Assembly (NCBI GenBank): GCA_945787595.1
Contig: CALZJV010000064.1
Coordinates: 1-26,847, forward strand
Length of the DNA: 26,847 nt
Source of the DNA: an uncultured Desulfobacterales bacterium
GTDB lineage: Bacteria > Desulfobacterota > Desulfobacteria > Desulfobacterales > JAFDCJ01
Direction: 5' to 3'
The notes beneath the pieces are model-generated. The model ran no database searches. It saw only the letters and a list, made by a program, of their open reading frames with translations, and had not been told where the DNA came from. Position numbers and translations under genes: made by a program. Below, one piece after another: positions 9,356 through 16,810 of the stretch (positions are counted from its first letter, which is position 1; each line of letters begins with the position of its first letter).

Positions 9356-9383
9356 ATGAGGGTGGCTAAAGTACCACCCTCAT
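9356..9383 (-). terminator. Attenuator/terminator hairpin between livK and livH
   Basis: A perfect 10-bp stem (ATGAGGGTGG with CCACCCTCAT) with an 8-nt loop is followed on the minus strand by TTTTTG. It sits after the livK stop and just before livH. Partial termination here would give excess binding protein over transporter, a common arrangement in ABC importer operons. Confidence 0.8.
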
Positions 9384-9413
9384 AAGAGGTTAGTTATTCA
9401 ATGTCAACGTTAT

Positions 9414-10580
9414 TTAGTTGGCCAGTGCCCAATCTCCGTCTTTAACAACCACCATCTGGAATGCGTCTTTGTCCAGGCCAATGTGATCATCCGGGGAGAA
9501 ATTAAAAACTCCGTGTTGACCGACAAAGCCGGCGGTATTATTTTCCAGGTAGTCCCGGATTTTAGCCCTGTTGCAGCCAACAGCTTCGAGGGCCTTTGCA
9601 ACCAGATGCATCGCATCCCAGGCGTGTCCGCCGAAGGAGCTCAGGGGTTCTTGATACTTGCCCGCGTAAAACCTCGAATACTCCATAGTCACATTCTTTT
9701 GGGGATGACTGTCGGGTAGCAACTCGGCAACATTGACAGCCCCCAACGGACAGTAAACCCCTTCGGCCGCTCCGGCCGCCAGTTCTATGTTTTTACGGCT
9801 ACCGAATCCATGGCTCTGGTAGAATACAATACTCTGCATGCCCAAATCTCTCCAGTTCCTCAAGACCACCACCTGGGTGGGACCCACGGACCAGTTGACA
9901 ATGGCCTCAGGCGACAGACCTTTGATTTTAGTGAGCTGGGCGGTCATGTCGGTGTCTTTGGGACCGTAGGATTCATCCGCCACGATGGTAATCCCGTAGT
10001 TCGGCGCCAATCTCACCAGCTCCCCATGACCGCTTTTGCCAAATCCCGATGTAACACTCATAATTGCAATCTTGTTGGTGCCCAGCTTTTTGAGACGGGT
10101 GTAAATTGCTTCCACCGCCATGGTGTCGGTTTGGGGTGTTTTAAAGACCCATTTACGCGGTTTGTTTGCCTTTTCATCCCAGGTAATTTTATAACTGGCC
10201 GCACATGAAACCAGAGGGGTTTTATACTTTTCGGCCAGGGGCACTACCGCCATGGAAGTCCCGCTCAGCGACGGTCCAATCACAGCACAGACTTTGTCCT
10301 GGGTTATCAATTTCTTAACGGCCAGATTTGTTTTGGTCGCATCACCCTCGGTGTCATATATAATCAACTCAAGTTTCTTGCCGTTTATGCCTCCGGCATT
10401 ATTAATCTGCCAGGCAACCAGTTCAGCAGTTTTCTTTTCAGGATCCCCCAAAAATGAAGTTCGCCCGGTGACCGAAAAAACGGCTCCAACTTTGTAAGAA
10501 TCTGCTAATGCCGGGCTTACTATTAATCCAATGCAAAAAAGACTGATTGTGGCCACAATGGCTAATTTTTTGATCTTCAT
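9414..10580 (-). CDS. livK: ABC importer periplasmic binding protein (LivK-type)
   Basis: This is the solute-binding protein of the importer, of the type I periplasmic-binding fold (peripla_BP_6). A signal peptide is clear: Lys residues at 2-5, a hydrophobic core, and a likely signal peptidase I cut after PALA (residue 26). Family blocks include VGAVFSVTGRTSFLG and GPSLSGTSMAVVPLAEKYKTP. It has 388 residues. AAGGAGG precedes ATG 10580. Ligand identity cannot be read from sequence; location beside a CoA-transferase and glutaryl-CoA-type dehydrogenase suggests an organic acid rather than leucine, as inference. Confidence 0.92.
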   Translation of the reverse strand: MKIKKLAIVATISLFCIGLIVSPALADSYKVGAVFSVTGRTSFLGDPEKKTAELVAWQINNAGGINGKKLELIIYDTEGDATKTNLAVKKLITQDKVCAVIGPSLSGTSMAVVPLAEKYKTPLVSCAASYKITWDEKANKPRKWVFKTPQTDTMAVEAIYTRLKKLGTNKIAIMSVTSGFGKSGHGELVRLAPNYGITIVADESYGPKDTDMTAQLTKIKGLSPEAIVNWSVGPTQVVVLRNWRDLGMQSIVFYQSHGFGSRKNIELAAGAAEGVYCPLGAVNVAELLPDSHPQKNVTMEYSRFYAGKYQEPLSSFGGHAWDAMHLVAKALEAVGCNRAKIRDYLENNTAGFVGQHGVFNFSPDDHIGLDKDAFQMVVVKDGDWALAN

Positions 10581-10645
10581 AGTATCCTCCTTATTTTAAG
10601 TTGCAACCAAAAAATAAACCCCATTCATTTACCAAACAATTGTCA

Positions 10646-10680
10646 TGTAGCTATATTGCAGCTACACTATTTTTTGTCAA
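10646..10680 (-). promoter_or_regulatory. Candidate promoter and operator of livK
   Basis: On the minus strand TTGACA (10675-10680) is a perfect -35 match. Its -10 region (around TATAGC or AATATA, 17-19 bp away) is covered by a perfect inverted repeat, TGTAGCT (10646-10652) with AGCTACA (10660-10666), 7-bp spacer. The overlap suggests repressor control of the transporter. The -10 is weak and spacing is slightly long, so the exact promoter is uncertain. Confidence 0.5.
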
Positions 10681-10779
10681 GAAAAAATATTTAGCTTAAA
10701 ATAAAACGAGGAAAGTCAAAAGGCGTTGGCCGTCAGTTTCAATAGCCTCGGATCACAGGTGCTGTCACCAGACCCATTT

Positions 10780-11565
10780 TCATGCTCCCGTCCAATAACC
10801 TTGCGGGTCAAATCGACGCAATATAGCCAACTCATCATCGTTGGGTGCAGGGGTGTGGATCAAATCGGGGGCGACCTTCAGCGGCCACCCGGTATTGTCT
10901 AAAACAGTATCAACTGACAAACCGGGATGAACCGAAACCAGAATCATTTCTTTGGTATCCGGTTCGAAGCTCATTACTCCCAGCGTCGTGATGACGGTGG
11001 AGGGGCCTCCTCGGCGCAAGCCCATCTTTTGTCGCCATGAGCCGCCGATTCCGTAACCGGGGGAGGTTATATAATCCACCCGCGGCACAAACCGGCGCTT
11101 TTCATGAGACATAACAATGATGTGTCGGTTTGCCAGACAGGCCAAATCGCATGCTCCCCCGCTGCCCGGCAGGCGGGTTTCAACCGTTTCAACACCGCCG
11201 ATATAGCTGGTGTTTAAATTACCGAAGCGGTCCACCTGGGCGCCTCCGATAAAACTGACATCCACCCCGCCTTGCTGAAGCAGCCCCATGGCATCGGCGG
11301 TATCGGCCAGCCATTGAGCACGACACAGATTGGGCAAATCCCCCATGGTCATCAGGGGCACCGGGGCGGCTGTATCGCGAACGATGCCCAGTTCATATAC
11401 CCCGACAGCACCAGGTGCATGGGTATTTTTTGCCAGTAAAAAACCCAGCAAAGGCAAGCGCATACCGACAAACACCACTTCCCTATCAGCAATTTCCCGG
11501 GCGGCAGCAGCCACCATCAACTGGGCGAGGGTGTAATTTTTTGTATAACTGTTTTGAATATTCAT
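10780..11565 (-). CDS. CoA-transferase family I, subunit B (glutaconate CoA-transferase-like)
   Basis: This is the beta subunit of a two-subunit CoA-transferase that moves CoA between carboxylic acids. It aligns well by eye with glutaconate CoA-transferase subunit B: YTLAQLMVAAAAREI, VFVGMRLPLLG (32-42), FIGGAQVDRFGNLN, GSGGACD and MSHEKRRF...VDYITSPG. Glu58 in VYELGIV falls where GctB has its catalytic glutamate, the residue that forms the CoA thioester, so activity is plausible. It has 261 residues. The ribosome-binding site is weak. It lies 210 bp after subunit A, unusually far for partner subunits, with a repeat element between. The IpdAB ring-opening hydrolases are relatives and cannot be ruled out. 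Confidence 0.85.
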   Translation of the reverse strand: MNIQNSYTKNYTLAQLMVAAAAREIADREVVFVGMRLPLLGFLLAKNTHAPGAVGVYELGIVRDTAAPVPLMTMGDLPNLCRAQWLADTADAMGLLQQGGVDVSFIGGAQVDRFGNLNTSYIGGVETVETRLPGSGGACDLACLANRHIIVMSHEKRRFVPRVDYITSPGYGIGGSWRQKMGLRRGGPSTVITTLGVMSFEPDTKEMILVSVHPGLSVDTVLDNTGWPLKVAPDLIHTPAPNDDELAILRRFDPQGYWTGA

Positions 11566-11580
11566 GGAACACGCTTTGAA

Positions 11581-11770
11581 GGTTTCAGGTTTCGGGTGTC
11601 AGGTTTCAGGAATGACGATTGACGATTGACGAAGGATGGTATCGCTTCGCTCTATCTTTTAAACTGAATCTCCCCGCCGTAAGCGGACAAAGTGTTTAAA
11701 AAATCATAATAAAATTTGATAGAATTCCTTAATTCGTCATTCGCCATTCGTCACTCGTCAATCGTCATTC
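11581..11770. repeat. Inverted pair of 7-nt unit arrays (ATTCGTC/GACGAAT type) with conserved core
   Basis: Arm 11732-11770 is five 7-nt units (ATTCGTC, ATTCGCC, ATTCGTC, ACTCGTC, AATCGTC) plus ATTC. The opposite arm 11610-11632 contains AATGACG and ATTGACG units; 22 of 23 bases pair (11610-11632 with 11748-11770). A core at 11713-11743 recurs in reverse complement at 26659-26689 (29 of 31 identical). Beside it, 11581-11609 is a different word array (GGTTTCAGG, GGTTTCGGG, TGTCAGG). In gene direction the first arm starts about 5 nt after the stop codon of CoA-transferase subunit A. It splits the two subunit genes. Confidence 0.85.
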
Positions 11771-11775
11771 ACTTT

Positions 11776-12687
11776 TCAGTACCCATAATCAACGCTCTCT
11801 GAAAAAACATGATGCGTTATGGCCAGCGCGGCCATCCGTTCATTCCCGAGCAGATCCATGTAAGCAAGATAACCACTGATATTGTCTACCCAGCGATTTT
11901 GCCATTTGGCAAAACACACCGTTGTTTTGCTCTCCTTACTGTAATCGATAAACGCCTGATGATCGCGGTTGTAGCATCCCGGCACTGGGGACGGGTGGGC
12001 TCCCCATGGATAATGAGCGACCGCATTGACGCGAAAACCGGGGATGATCACCCGATTGGGGTCTGCACTGATAAGGGTCGGCGAGACAATTTCCTCAGCG
12101 GTAATGATGACATGGCGACTTGCCAGGCAAGCATCACGTGTCACCCCCAGGTTACCCCAGGAGTTTGTATTGCCATATTCATCCGCGCGCTGTACATGAA
12201 GGATGGCGACATCAGGGTTGATCGCCGCCACCGCGGTCAGACGATCGGCGGTAAAAGGACAGCTCATTGTTTTTAGTCCCGGATTGGTTTTAAACAAATC
12301 GCTGCCCAGCGCCGTGCGCGCCGGCATGAAAGGAACTCCCATAGCCCCCGCACGAAGTGCCATTGCCAAGGTTAGGTTGGAATGATCCTCTATTTTGAGC
12401 GTATCCGTCTCGATTCCTCGCCGAAAATTATAGCCGGAACCAGTGATGACATTTCCCACCCAGGCGGCCTTGATTTGACGCACGCATCCGGCACCGATGA
12501 TCTGATCAAACAAAATATCGGATATCGGGCCGATTAAGCAAAGATTTCGTTTACGCTGACGGATAATCTCATGGGCGGCGGCAAAGGGAATAAGGGATTC
12601 CAGCGATAGTCCTATGGCAACAGAGCTCTCGTCGGGCAGGAAGCGCTGAATAGCTTTTGACAAGGACATTAATTTGGAATCGGGCAA
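11776..12687 (-). CDS. CoA-transferase family I, subunit A (glutaconate CoA-transferase-like)
   Basis: This is the alpha subunit, partner of the gene at 10780-11565. The N-terminal SKLMSLSKAIQRF aligns with glutaconate CoA-transferase subunit A, as do LRAGAMGVPFMP near residue 112, DVAILHVQRADEYGN, ITAEEIV and IPGFRVNAVAHYPWGAHPS. It has 303 residues. The start is TTG 12687, chosen because the homologous N-terminus begins there; ATG 12669 is the alternative but has no better ribosome-binding site. Together with subunit B it probably activates a dicarboxylate with acetyl-CoA or another acyl-CoA for the nearby dehydrogenase. Substrate specificity is inferred from neighbours only. Confidence 0.85.
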   Translation of the reverse strand: MPDSKLMSLSKAIQRFLPDESSVAIGLSLESLIPFAAAHEIIRQRKRNLCLIGPISDILFDQIIGAGCVRQIKAAWVGNVITGSGYNFRRGIETDTLKIEDHSNLTLAMALRAGAMGVPFMPARTALGSDLFKTNPGLKTMSCPFTADRLTAVAAINPDVAILHVQRADEYGNTNSWGNLGVTRDACLASRHVIITAEEIVSPTLISADPNRVIIPGFRVNAVAHYPWGAHPSPVPGCYNRDHQAFIDYSKESKTTVCFAKWQNRWVDNISGYLAYMDLLGNERMAALAITHHVFSESVDYGY

Positions 12688-12768
12688 GTTTCGGCAAACC
12701 TCGATAACAGTTTAATATATTTTGGTATTTCTACTATTTTTTAGAATCACAGTATTTCTTAGGGCCAT

Positions 12769-12805
12769 CTTCCCTTTGCGTTCTCTGCGTCTTGTATGCG
12801 GTGAA
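12769..12805. repeat. Degenerate 9-nt word array (CTTTGCGTT/CTCTGCGTC)
   Basis: The segment contains CTTTGCGTT then CTCTGCGTC then a TGCGGTGAAA ending. It has the same look as the other word arrays but no clear inverted partner nearby. I have seen similar CTTTGCGTC-type words between genes of many environmental bacteria; that is memory, not a search. It lies downstream of the response-regulator gene, between it and CoA-transferase subunit A. Confidence 0.45.
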
Positions 12806-12846
12806 ATATTACCCAAAATCGATCGCAGAACTTCCAAGGAAGTGTG

Positions 12847-13350
12847 CTATTCCGCCTCTTTGCTCTGCGCCATAGACTTTTCAAAATCCTCGAAAAACTG
12901 GTTGCGCTGCTTCCAATCCGGCCCAAAATGCTTATTGAAGAGTCCGCCGAGCTTTTCAAATAGTTTATCCCACACTGGCTGACCGCCTTTGAGGACCACG
13001 TCGGCCAAAAAGTCGTCCAGTTCACTCATTTTCTCCTTGGGCAGAAAGGAAACCGCACCCAGCTTAATGGATTTTTCCAGAGCTTCAGGTGTCAGTGCAT
13101 AGGCTGTCAGCATAACGGTGGGAAATCCGCGCTTGACCGACAGTTTCAACAAGTCAAATCCATTCACTCCCATGATGTCCAGAACAACAATATCAAAGGT
13201 GTAGCTCAACAGGTATTGCCGCGCGGTATCATAATCATTCGCTTTGCGGATGAAACACATATCCAGCACCTCTGCCACGGTATCCGTAACATCCACTTCG
13301 TCATCAACGATCAAAACAACTTTATCTTTTAAAAGTTTGGTGCTATCCAT
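12847..13350 (-). CDS. Stand-alone response-regulator receiver protein
   Basis: This is a phosphorylatable receiver of the CheY fold. The acidic pair D16-D17 (VDDE), phospho-acceptor D58 (VVLDIMG), T82 (MLTAY) and K105 (LPKEK) are all present. No DNA-binding or enzymatic output domain follows; the last ~50 residues are helical, charged and aromatic (KHFGPDWKQRNQFFEDF). ATG 13350 (MDSTKLL) was chosen over ATG 13356 because AAGGAG lies 8 nt from the former and only 2 nt from the latter. No histidine kinase gene is in the window. It is upstream of the CoA-transferase genes on the same strand, but a 159-bp gap leaves co-transcription open. Confidence 0.88.
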   Translation of the reverse strand: MDSTKLLKDKVVLIVDDEVDVTDTVAEVLDMCFIRKANDYDTARQYLLSYTFDIVVLDIMGVNGFDLLKLSVKRGFPTVMLTAYALTPEALEKSIKLGAVSFLPKEKMSELDDFLADVVLKGGQPVWDKLFEKLGGLFNKHFGPDWKQRNQFFEDFEKSMAQSKEAE

Positions 13351-13794
13351 CGGCATTTCTCCTTCCCCATAGTAGAGACCAAGTCAGCCCCTGCCTGCAA
13401 TTGTCGATCTGGTAACGAAACAGGCCTCAGACACGCTAGGTTGCAGCACGTTTGCTGCTGCTTACAGATCGAATTTGGACCATATCACTGTCGAAAGTAT
13501 TAAGTCAATGCTCATCGGTTAAAAGGAGGGCCGCGTGATTTAAACAGATGATTACCAGGAATAAACTAAGTAACTTGCTTATATTAATCATGAAAATTCA
13601 AACCACCAAAATACAAAACCCTGGCCCAGACCGGATTAACGCCTGTAGTGTTTATTAACTCGAACTGAAAGTTCGCTACGGATGATGGTTTACACCAATC
13701 AAGTCGCGCTCTCCGAGGCGTAGGATCTACGAGCCCGCTTCCAGCCCGTAGGCTTACAGGCCGGAGGGGAGGCCAGGGCGGGCTCAAACAAATA
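13351..13794. other. Intergenic stretch with GC-rich hairpins, no gene seen
   Basis: No credible frame was found. Visible structure: GCAGCA and GCTGC around 13443-13460, the perfect small hairpin CGAACT-GAA-AGTTCG (about 13661-13675), CGTAG-GAT-CTACG near 13718-13730, and an 8-bp pair GAGCCCGC (13731-13738) with GCGGGCTC (13778-13785) around a GC-rich interior. The last three together resemble a folded palindromic repeat. Function unknown. Confidence 0.4.
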
Positions 13795-13930
13795 CCAATG
13801 ACCGAAATTCAAAATTCAAAACAGTCAGATTCGTCGTAGAACATCAATAAACTGATCGGTATGTTTCGGAAATTGGTTTTTCGAATTTGGATATTAATTG
13901 GAATTTGGGCATTGGGATTTGGGATTTTAG
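13795..13930. repeat. Inverted word-array pair (AAATTC / GAATTTGGG type)
   Basis: The left arm near 13795-13822 (CCAATGACCGAAATTC, then AAATTC repeats) is roughly complementary to the right arm near 13877-13927 (GAATTTGG, GGAATTTGGGCATTGGG, GGATTTGGG). Its interior is unrelated low-GC sequence. The arrangement is the same as in the better defined elements at 11581-11770 and 19667-19799, with a different unit. Confidence 0.6.
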
Positions 13931-14068
13931 TACCGTATCCAGAAAAGAATATCCCTTCATTTTGAATCCGCTGGAGGTGACTTTAACGTTACCGTGGTCC
14001 CTTGGGTCCATGTCGAGCTGAATTTGCTATCTGAGCACACTTATGGTAACCCTTACACTGTCTACTAA

Positions 14069-14251
14069 CTAGAAGTTTATGAAGCCGGCCTCGACAAAAT
14101 GGCCGAAGTTGAAGGGAAGATAGTCAACAGCATCAAGGGAAACATCGGAATAAGCGTCAAGGTCAATCTGGTTGAACCGAATGCCATTGCACGGAGTGAA
14201 TGAAAAGCCCAGCGGATTATCGATGAGCGGCAAAGGAATAAGGAGGATTTA
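14069..14251 (+). pseudogene. C-terminal remnant of a phenylacetate-CoA ligase family gene
   Basis: The plus-strand frame from 14069 encodes EVYEAGLDKMAEVEGK, then ISVKVNLVEPNAIARSE, a TGA stop at 14201-14203, then KAQRIIDER in the same frame. This is the characteristic C-terminal tail of PaaK-like AMP-forming CoA ligases, where SEGKA is expected; a glycine codon (probably GGA) has become TGA. A stop at 14066-14068 and loss of similarity mark the upstream limit. The rest of the gene (about 370 codons) is missing. The remnant ends on the start codon of the acyltransferase gene, whose ribosome-binding site (AAGGAGG) lies inside it. Confidence 0.8.
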
Positions 14252-14706
14252 TGAAAGTTACCAATCTTAGTAAGAGTATTATCTATTTCCATGAGGGAGA
14301 TGCTAAAAAAGTTGGTAAAGGTTGTTATTACGCCGATTTTATTTGGTGGCTCAATGGAGACAATATTGAGTTGGGTGACAATGTGGGGTTCAATTGTGGC
14401 TGTTATGTCAATGGGTTTGGAGGCTTGATTATTGAGGACGGCAGCAGGTTTGGCCCCTATACGATGATACATACCGCTAATCACATCATAGATAATGTTG
14501 ACGCAGGTATTGATGGACAGGGCTGGAACAAAAAGCCGGTACATATTGAAAGGGAAGTGGGAGTTACTATGGGAGTTATGATTCTTCCCGGTGTCAGAAT
14601 TGGCGAAGGGAGTTTAATTGGCGCAGGCAGTGTGGTGACAAAAGATATACCGCCTTATAGCATTGCCGTCGGAAATCCATGCAAGGTAATTAAGTCTAGA
14701 AGATAA
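14251..14706 (+). CDS. Hexapeptide-repeat (left-handed beta-helix) acyltransferase
   Basis: This is a probable O-acetyltransferase of the sugar/maltose-acetyltransferase or WcaF type, acting in the cytoplasm on a sugar or glycan precursor. Left-handed beta-helix periodicity is visible (IELGDNVGFN, LIIEDGSRFGPY, VTMGVMILPGVRIGEGSLIGAGSVVT), with the family ending PPYSIAVGNPCKVIK. His74 in MIHTANH may be part of the active site. It has 151 residues. AAGGAGGATTT precedes ATG. It is followed after 22 bp by a glycosyltransferase on the same strand, so both probably serve surface polysaccharide or glycan synthesis. The codons look more AT-rich than in the catabolic genes, hinting at transfer. Confidence 0.88.
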   Translation: MKVTNLSKSIIYFHEGDAKKVGKGCYYADFIWWLNGDNIELGDNVGFNCGCYVNGFGGLIIEDGSRFGPYTMIHTANHIIDNVDAGIDGQGWNKKPVHIEREVGVTMGVMILPGVRIGEGSLIGAGSVVTKDIPPYSIAVGNPCKVIKSRR

Positions 14707-14728
14707 ATATAATTTATGGAGGCGGGAA

Positions 14729-15817
14729 ATTAACATTCTATTTATAGAACAGCAGCCGTGCATGAGAGCCTTGAAATTCGCCGAAGGCCTCATGCAAATG
14801 TACGATGATGTGCAACTTTTTTTTGCATATCTCGGCCGGTCACTAACCGAGTTTTATGGACATGGCGATGAATTATTTGCACGATGGTTTAAGCTCACAC
14901 CAGATCCGGCAGCTAAATTGCAGGAAATTGTCAACACATGCCCGATTGACCTCGTCCACAGCCATAATGCACCCGACTCGTTGACCAATCTTTTTATCGA
15001 CCTTTTTGGTAACCGAATTCCAATTATTCACGACATTCATGATTTGTTAAGTGCACGACGCACGCCATATCAAGACGGCTTTGACAATAGGATGTCGTAT
15101 GAACAGATTGTTGAAGAAGAGAAAAGCGCTATTGAACGCAGCCATGCCGCGATTGTCGTTTCTGAGGAAATTTTGCGTATTGCTGCGCGGGCATATCAGT
15201 TGCCTGAAAAAACCCTTGTGTTTCCAAATTATATTCCCCAGCGTTTTGTGCCCAAAAAGTTGCCTGAAAAGAATGATGTAGATTATGATCGCGTTCGCAT
15301 GGTTTATCAGGGTTTCTTAAGTAACAATAAAGGTCACTACGATCTTATGGATATCTTCGCCGCAATAGGCGAAACAGGGGTAGAATTAAGCATTTACCCT
15401 TCACGCGATAATCCAACCTACCGAAGGTTTGCAGCGGATAACCCTAATATTTTTTACCACGACCAACTCTCTCCTGAAGACTTATTTCCGGAACTAACCC
15501 AATATGATTTTGGCTGGGCCGGCTTTAATGCTACATTGAACGGCAGTCATATAGATACCGTGTTGCCCAATAAGGTTTTTGAGTACATCGCCTGCGGGCT
15601 GCCGGTTGTCATTTTCCCCCATAAATCACTCAAAGCATTTCTCGAGATTCATAATCTGGGAGTCATTATTGAAGATGTTAATGAATTGATGCCTGCCCTT
15701 CATGATAAGGGCATTGAGTTATTGCGCCAAAACTTGATTGAGAATCGGAACCGTTTCACGATCGAAGCCCATATTCACCAGGTCAGGCAAATTTACGAAC
15801 AGGTTATGGCATTTTGA
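14729..15817 (+). CDS. Glycosyltransferase, GT-B fold (GT4-like), apparent ATT start
   Basis: This transfers a sugar from a nucleotide-activated donor. The C-terminal donor-site block NKVFEYIACGLPVVIFP is typical of GT4-like enzymes, and IDLVHSHNAPD and IIHDIHDLLSARR suit the N-terminal domain. The first ATG in frame is 14762, but the frame reads NILFIEQQPC before it, which is the expected first beta-strand and glycine/proline turn of this fold. A good GGAGG lies 6 nt before the codon ATT at 14729. I therefore place the start at ATT 14729 (362 residues), either a rare non-canonical start or a point mutation of ATG. If ATG 14762 is used, the protein loses its first strand. It lies between the acyltransferase (22 bp) and the thioredoxin-fold gene (15 bp). 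Confidence 0.8.
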   Translation: MNILFIEQQPCMRALKFAEGLMQMYDDVQLFFAYLGRSLTEFYGHGDELFARWFKLTPDPAAKLQEIVNTCPIDLVHSHNAPDSLTNLFIDLFGNRIPIIHDIHDLLSARRTPYQDGFDNRMSYEQIVEEEKSAIERSHAAIVVSEEILRIAARAYQLPEKTLVFPNYIPQRFVPKKLPEKNDVDYDRVRMVYQGFLSNNKGHYDLMDIFAAIGETGVELSIYPSRDNPTYRRFAADNPNIFYHDQLSPEDLFPELTQYDFGWAGFNATLNGSHIDTVLPNKVFEYIACGLPVVIFPHKSLKAFLEIHNLGVIIEDVNELMPALHDKGIELLRQNLIENRNRFTIEAHIHQVRQIYEQVMAF

Positions 15818-15832
15818 ACAGAAGGAAATTTC

Positions 15833-16810
15833 ATGTTTACCCCTTTTGAAGAAAGCCAAATTATCAAACTGAATCACCAGTTGTCGCACCATATTAGCAT
15901 CGGCCTGGTTACTTCACAGCACGCCAGCAGCAAACTGTTTCACGAATTTTGTGACGGTTTAAGCCGGTTGGTACCGAAAATTAAAATTTCAAAGACAGAA
16001 GCCGATTCCCAGGATCCGCCACAAATTCTCATTGGCAGCGGTCTGCGATATCAAGCGATACCAGCCGGTTATGAGCTGCAACCGTTTCTTGAAGCGCTGG
16101 CAGCCCTTGGATCAAATTCCTTGAATATAGCTGAACCCATCAAAATCCTATTGGAAACCATCAAATTGCCGGCATCCCTGACTGTATTTATCGCCCCTCA
16201 ATGCACATTTTGCCCCCAGATGGTTCGCCGGCTCATTACTATTCCGATGACGAGTGCAAACCTCCAACTGACCATTATTGATGGAACGCTTTTCCCCGAG
16301 ATGGTGCAAACCCACCGGATCCGGGCCGTACCAACCCTTCTGATTGATGACCAGTTCCGATGGACGGGATCAGTAACGCTTGAGGAGCTCATTGACACCA
16401 TCAACACTCGCGACCCCGTATTGCTAAGGCCTGCATCCCTTGAACGTATCATAAAAGAGGGAGGAGCCGATCGCCTGGCAGCCATGATGCTGGAGGCTGA
16501 GAAACTATTACCGGCATTCTATGATATGCTCACCCATGAAAAGTGGCCGATTCGCCTGGGAGCCATGGTGGTTATGGAAGAAATTGCCGAGAAAAACCCG
16601 GATCTTGCGGCAAATGTGCTCAGCCCCTTATGGGACCGTTTTCACGAGGCTTCCGTCCAAATTCAAGGTGACATCCTCCATGTTTTTGGTGAAATCGGTG
16701 ATCTCCGTTCAGTTTCATGGCTGGAGACGGTGTTGTCAGGTAATTTTGATCGAGAAGTAAAAGAGGCGGCCAGAGAGGCGGTAGAAAAAATCTCTAATAC
16801 TGATACCTAA
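15833..16810 (+). CDS. Tandem thioredoxin-fold protein with C-terminal HEAT-like repeats
   Basis: Residues ~15-100 look like a thioredoxin fold without an active-site pair. Residues ~112-192 form a second thioredoxin/glutaredoxin fold with the redox motif C124-TF-C127 and the cis-proline loop RAVPTLL (Pro167). This arrangement matches the N-terminal domain of AhpF and archaeal-type protein disulfide oxidoreductases. Residues ~203-322 are helical repeats resembling HEAT units (KWPIRLGAMVVMEEIAEKN, QIQGDILHVFGEIGD, REVKEAAREAVEKI). The combination suggests a disulfide reductase that docks on a partner through HEAT repeats. It has 325 residues, no signal peptide, and AAGGA before ATG. It lies 15 bp after the glycosyltransferase. 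Confidence 0.8.
   Translation: MFTPFEESQIIKLNHQLSHHISIGLVTSQHASSKLFHEFCDGLSRLVPKIKISKTEADSQDPPQILIGSGLRYQAIPAGYELQPFLEALAALGSNSLNIAEPIKILLETIKLPASLTVFIAPQCTFCPQMVRRLITIPMTSANLQLTIIDGTLFPEMVQTHRIRAVPTLLIDDQFRWTGSVTLEELIDTINTRDPVLLRPASLERIIKEGGADRLAAMMLEAEKLLPAFYDMLTHEKWPIRLGAMVVMEEIAEKNPDLAANVLSPLWDRFHEASVQIQGDILHVFGEIGDLRSVSWLETVLSGNFDREVKEAAREAVEKISNTDT

Noticed and set aside
9414..10580. Lipoprotein signal in LivK (Cys16 in the hydrophobic core)
   Set aside because: No lipobox around Cys16; PALA at residues 23-26 is a good signal peptidase I site.
12722..12982. Plus-strand frame overlapping the response-regulator 3' end
   Set aside because: Opposite strand to a clear receiver domain and running through a word-array repeat; no motif.
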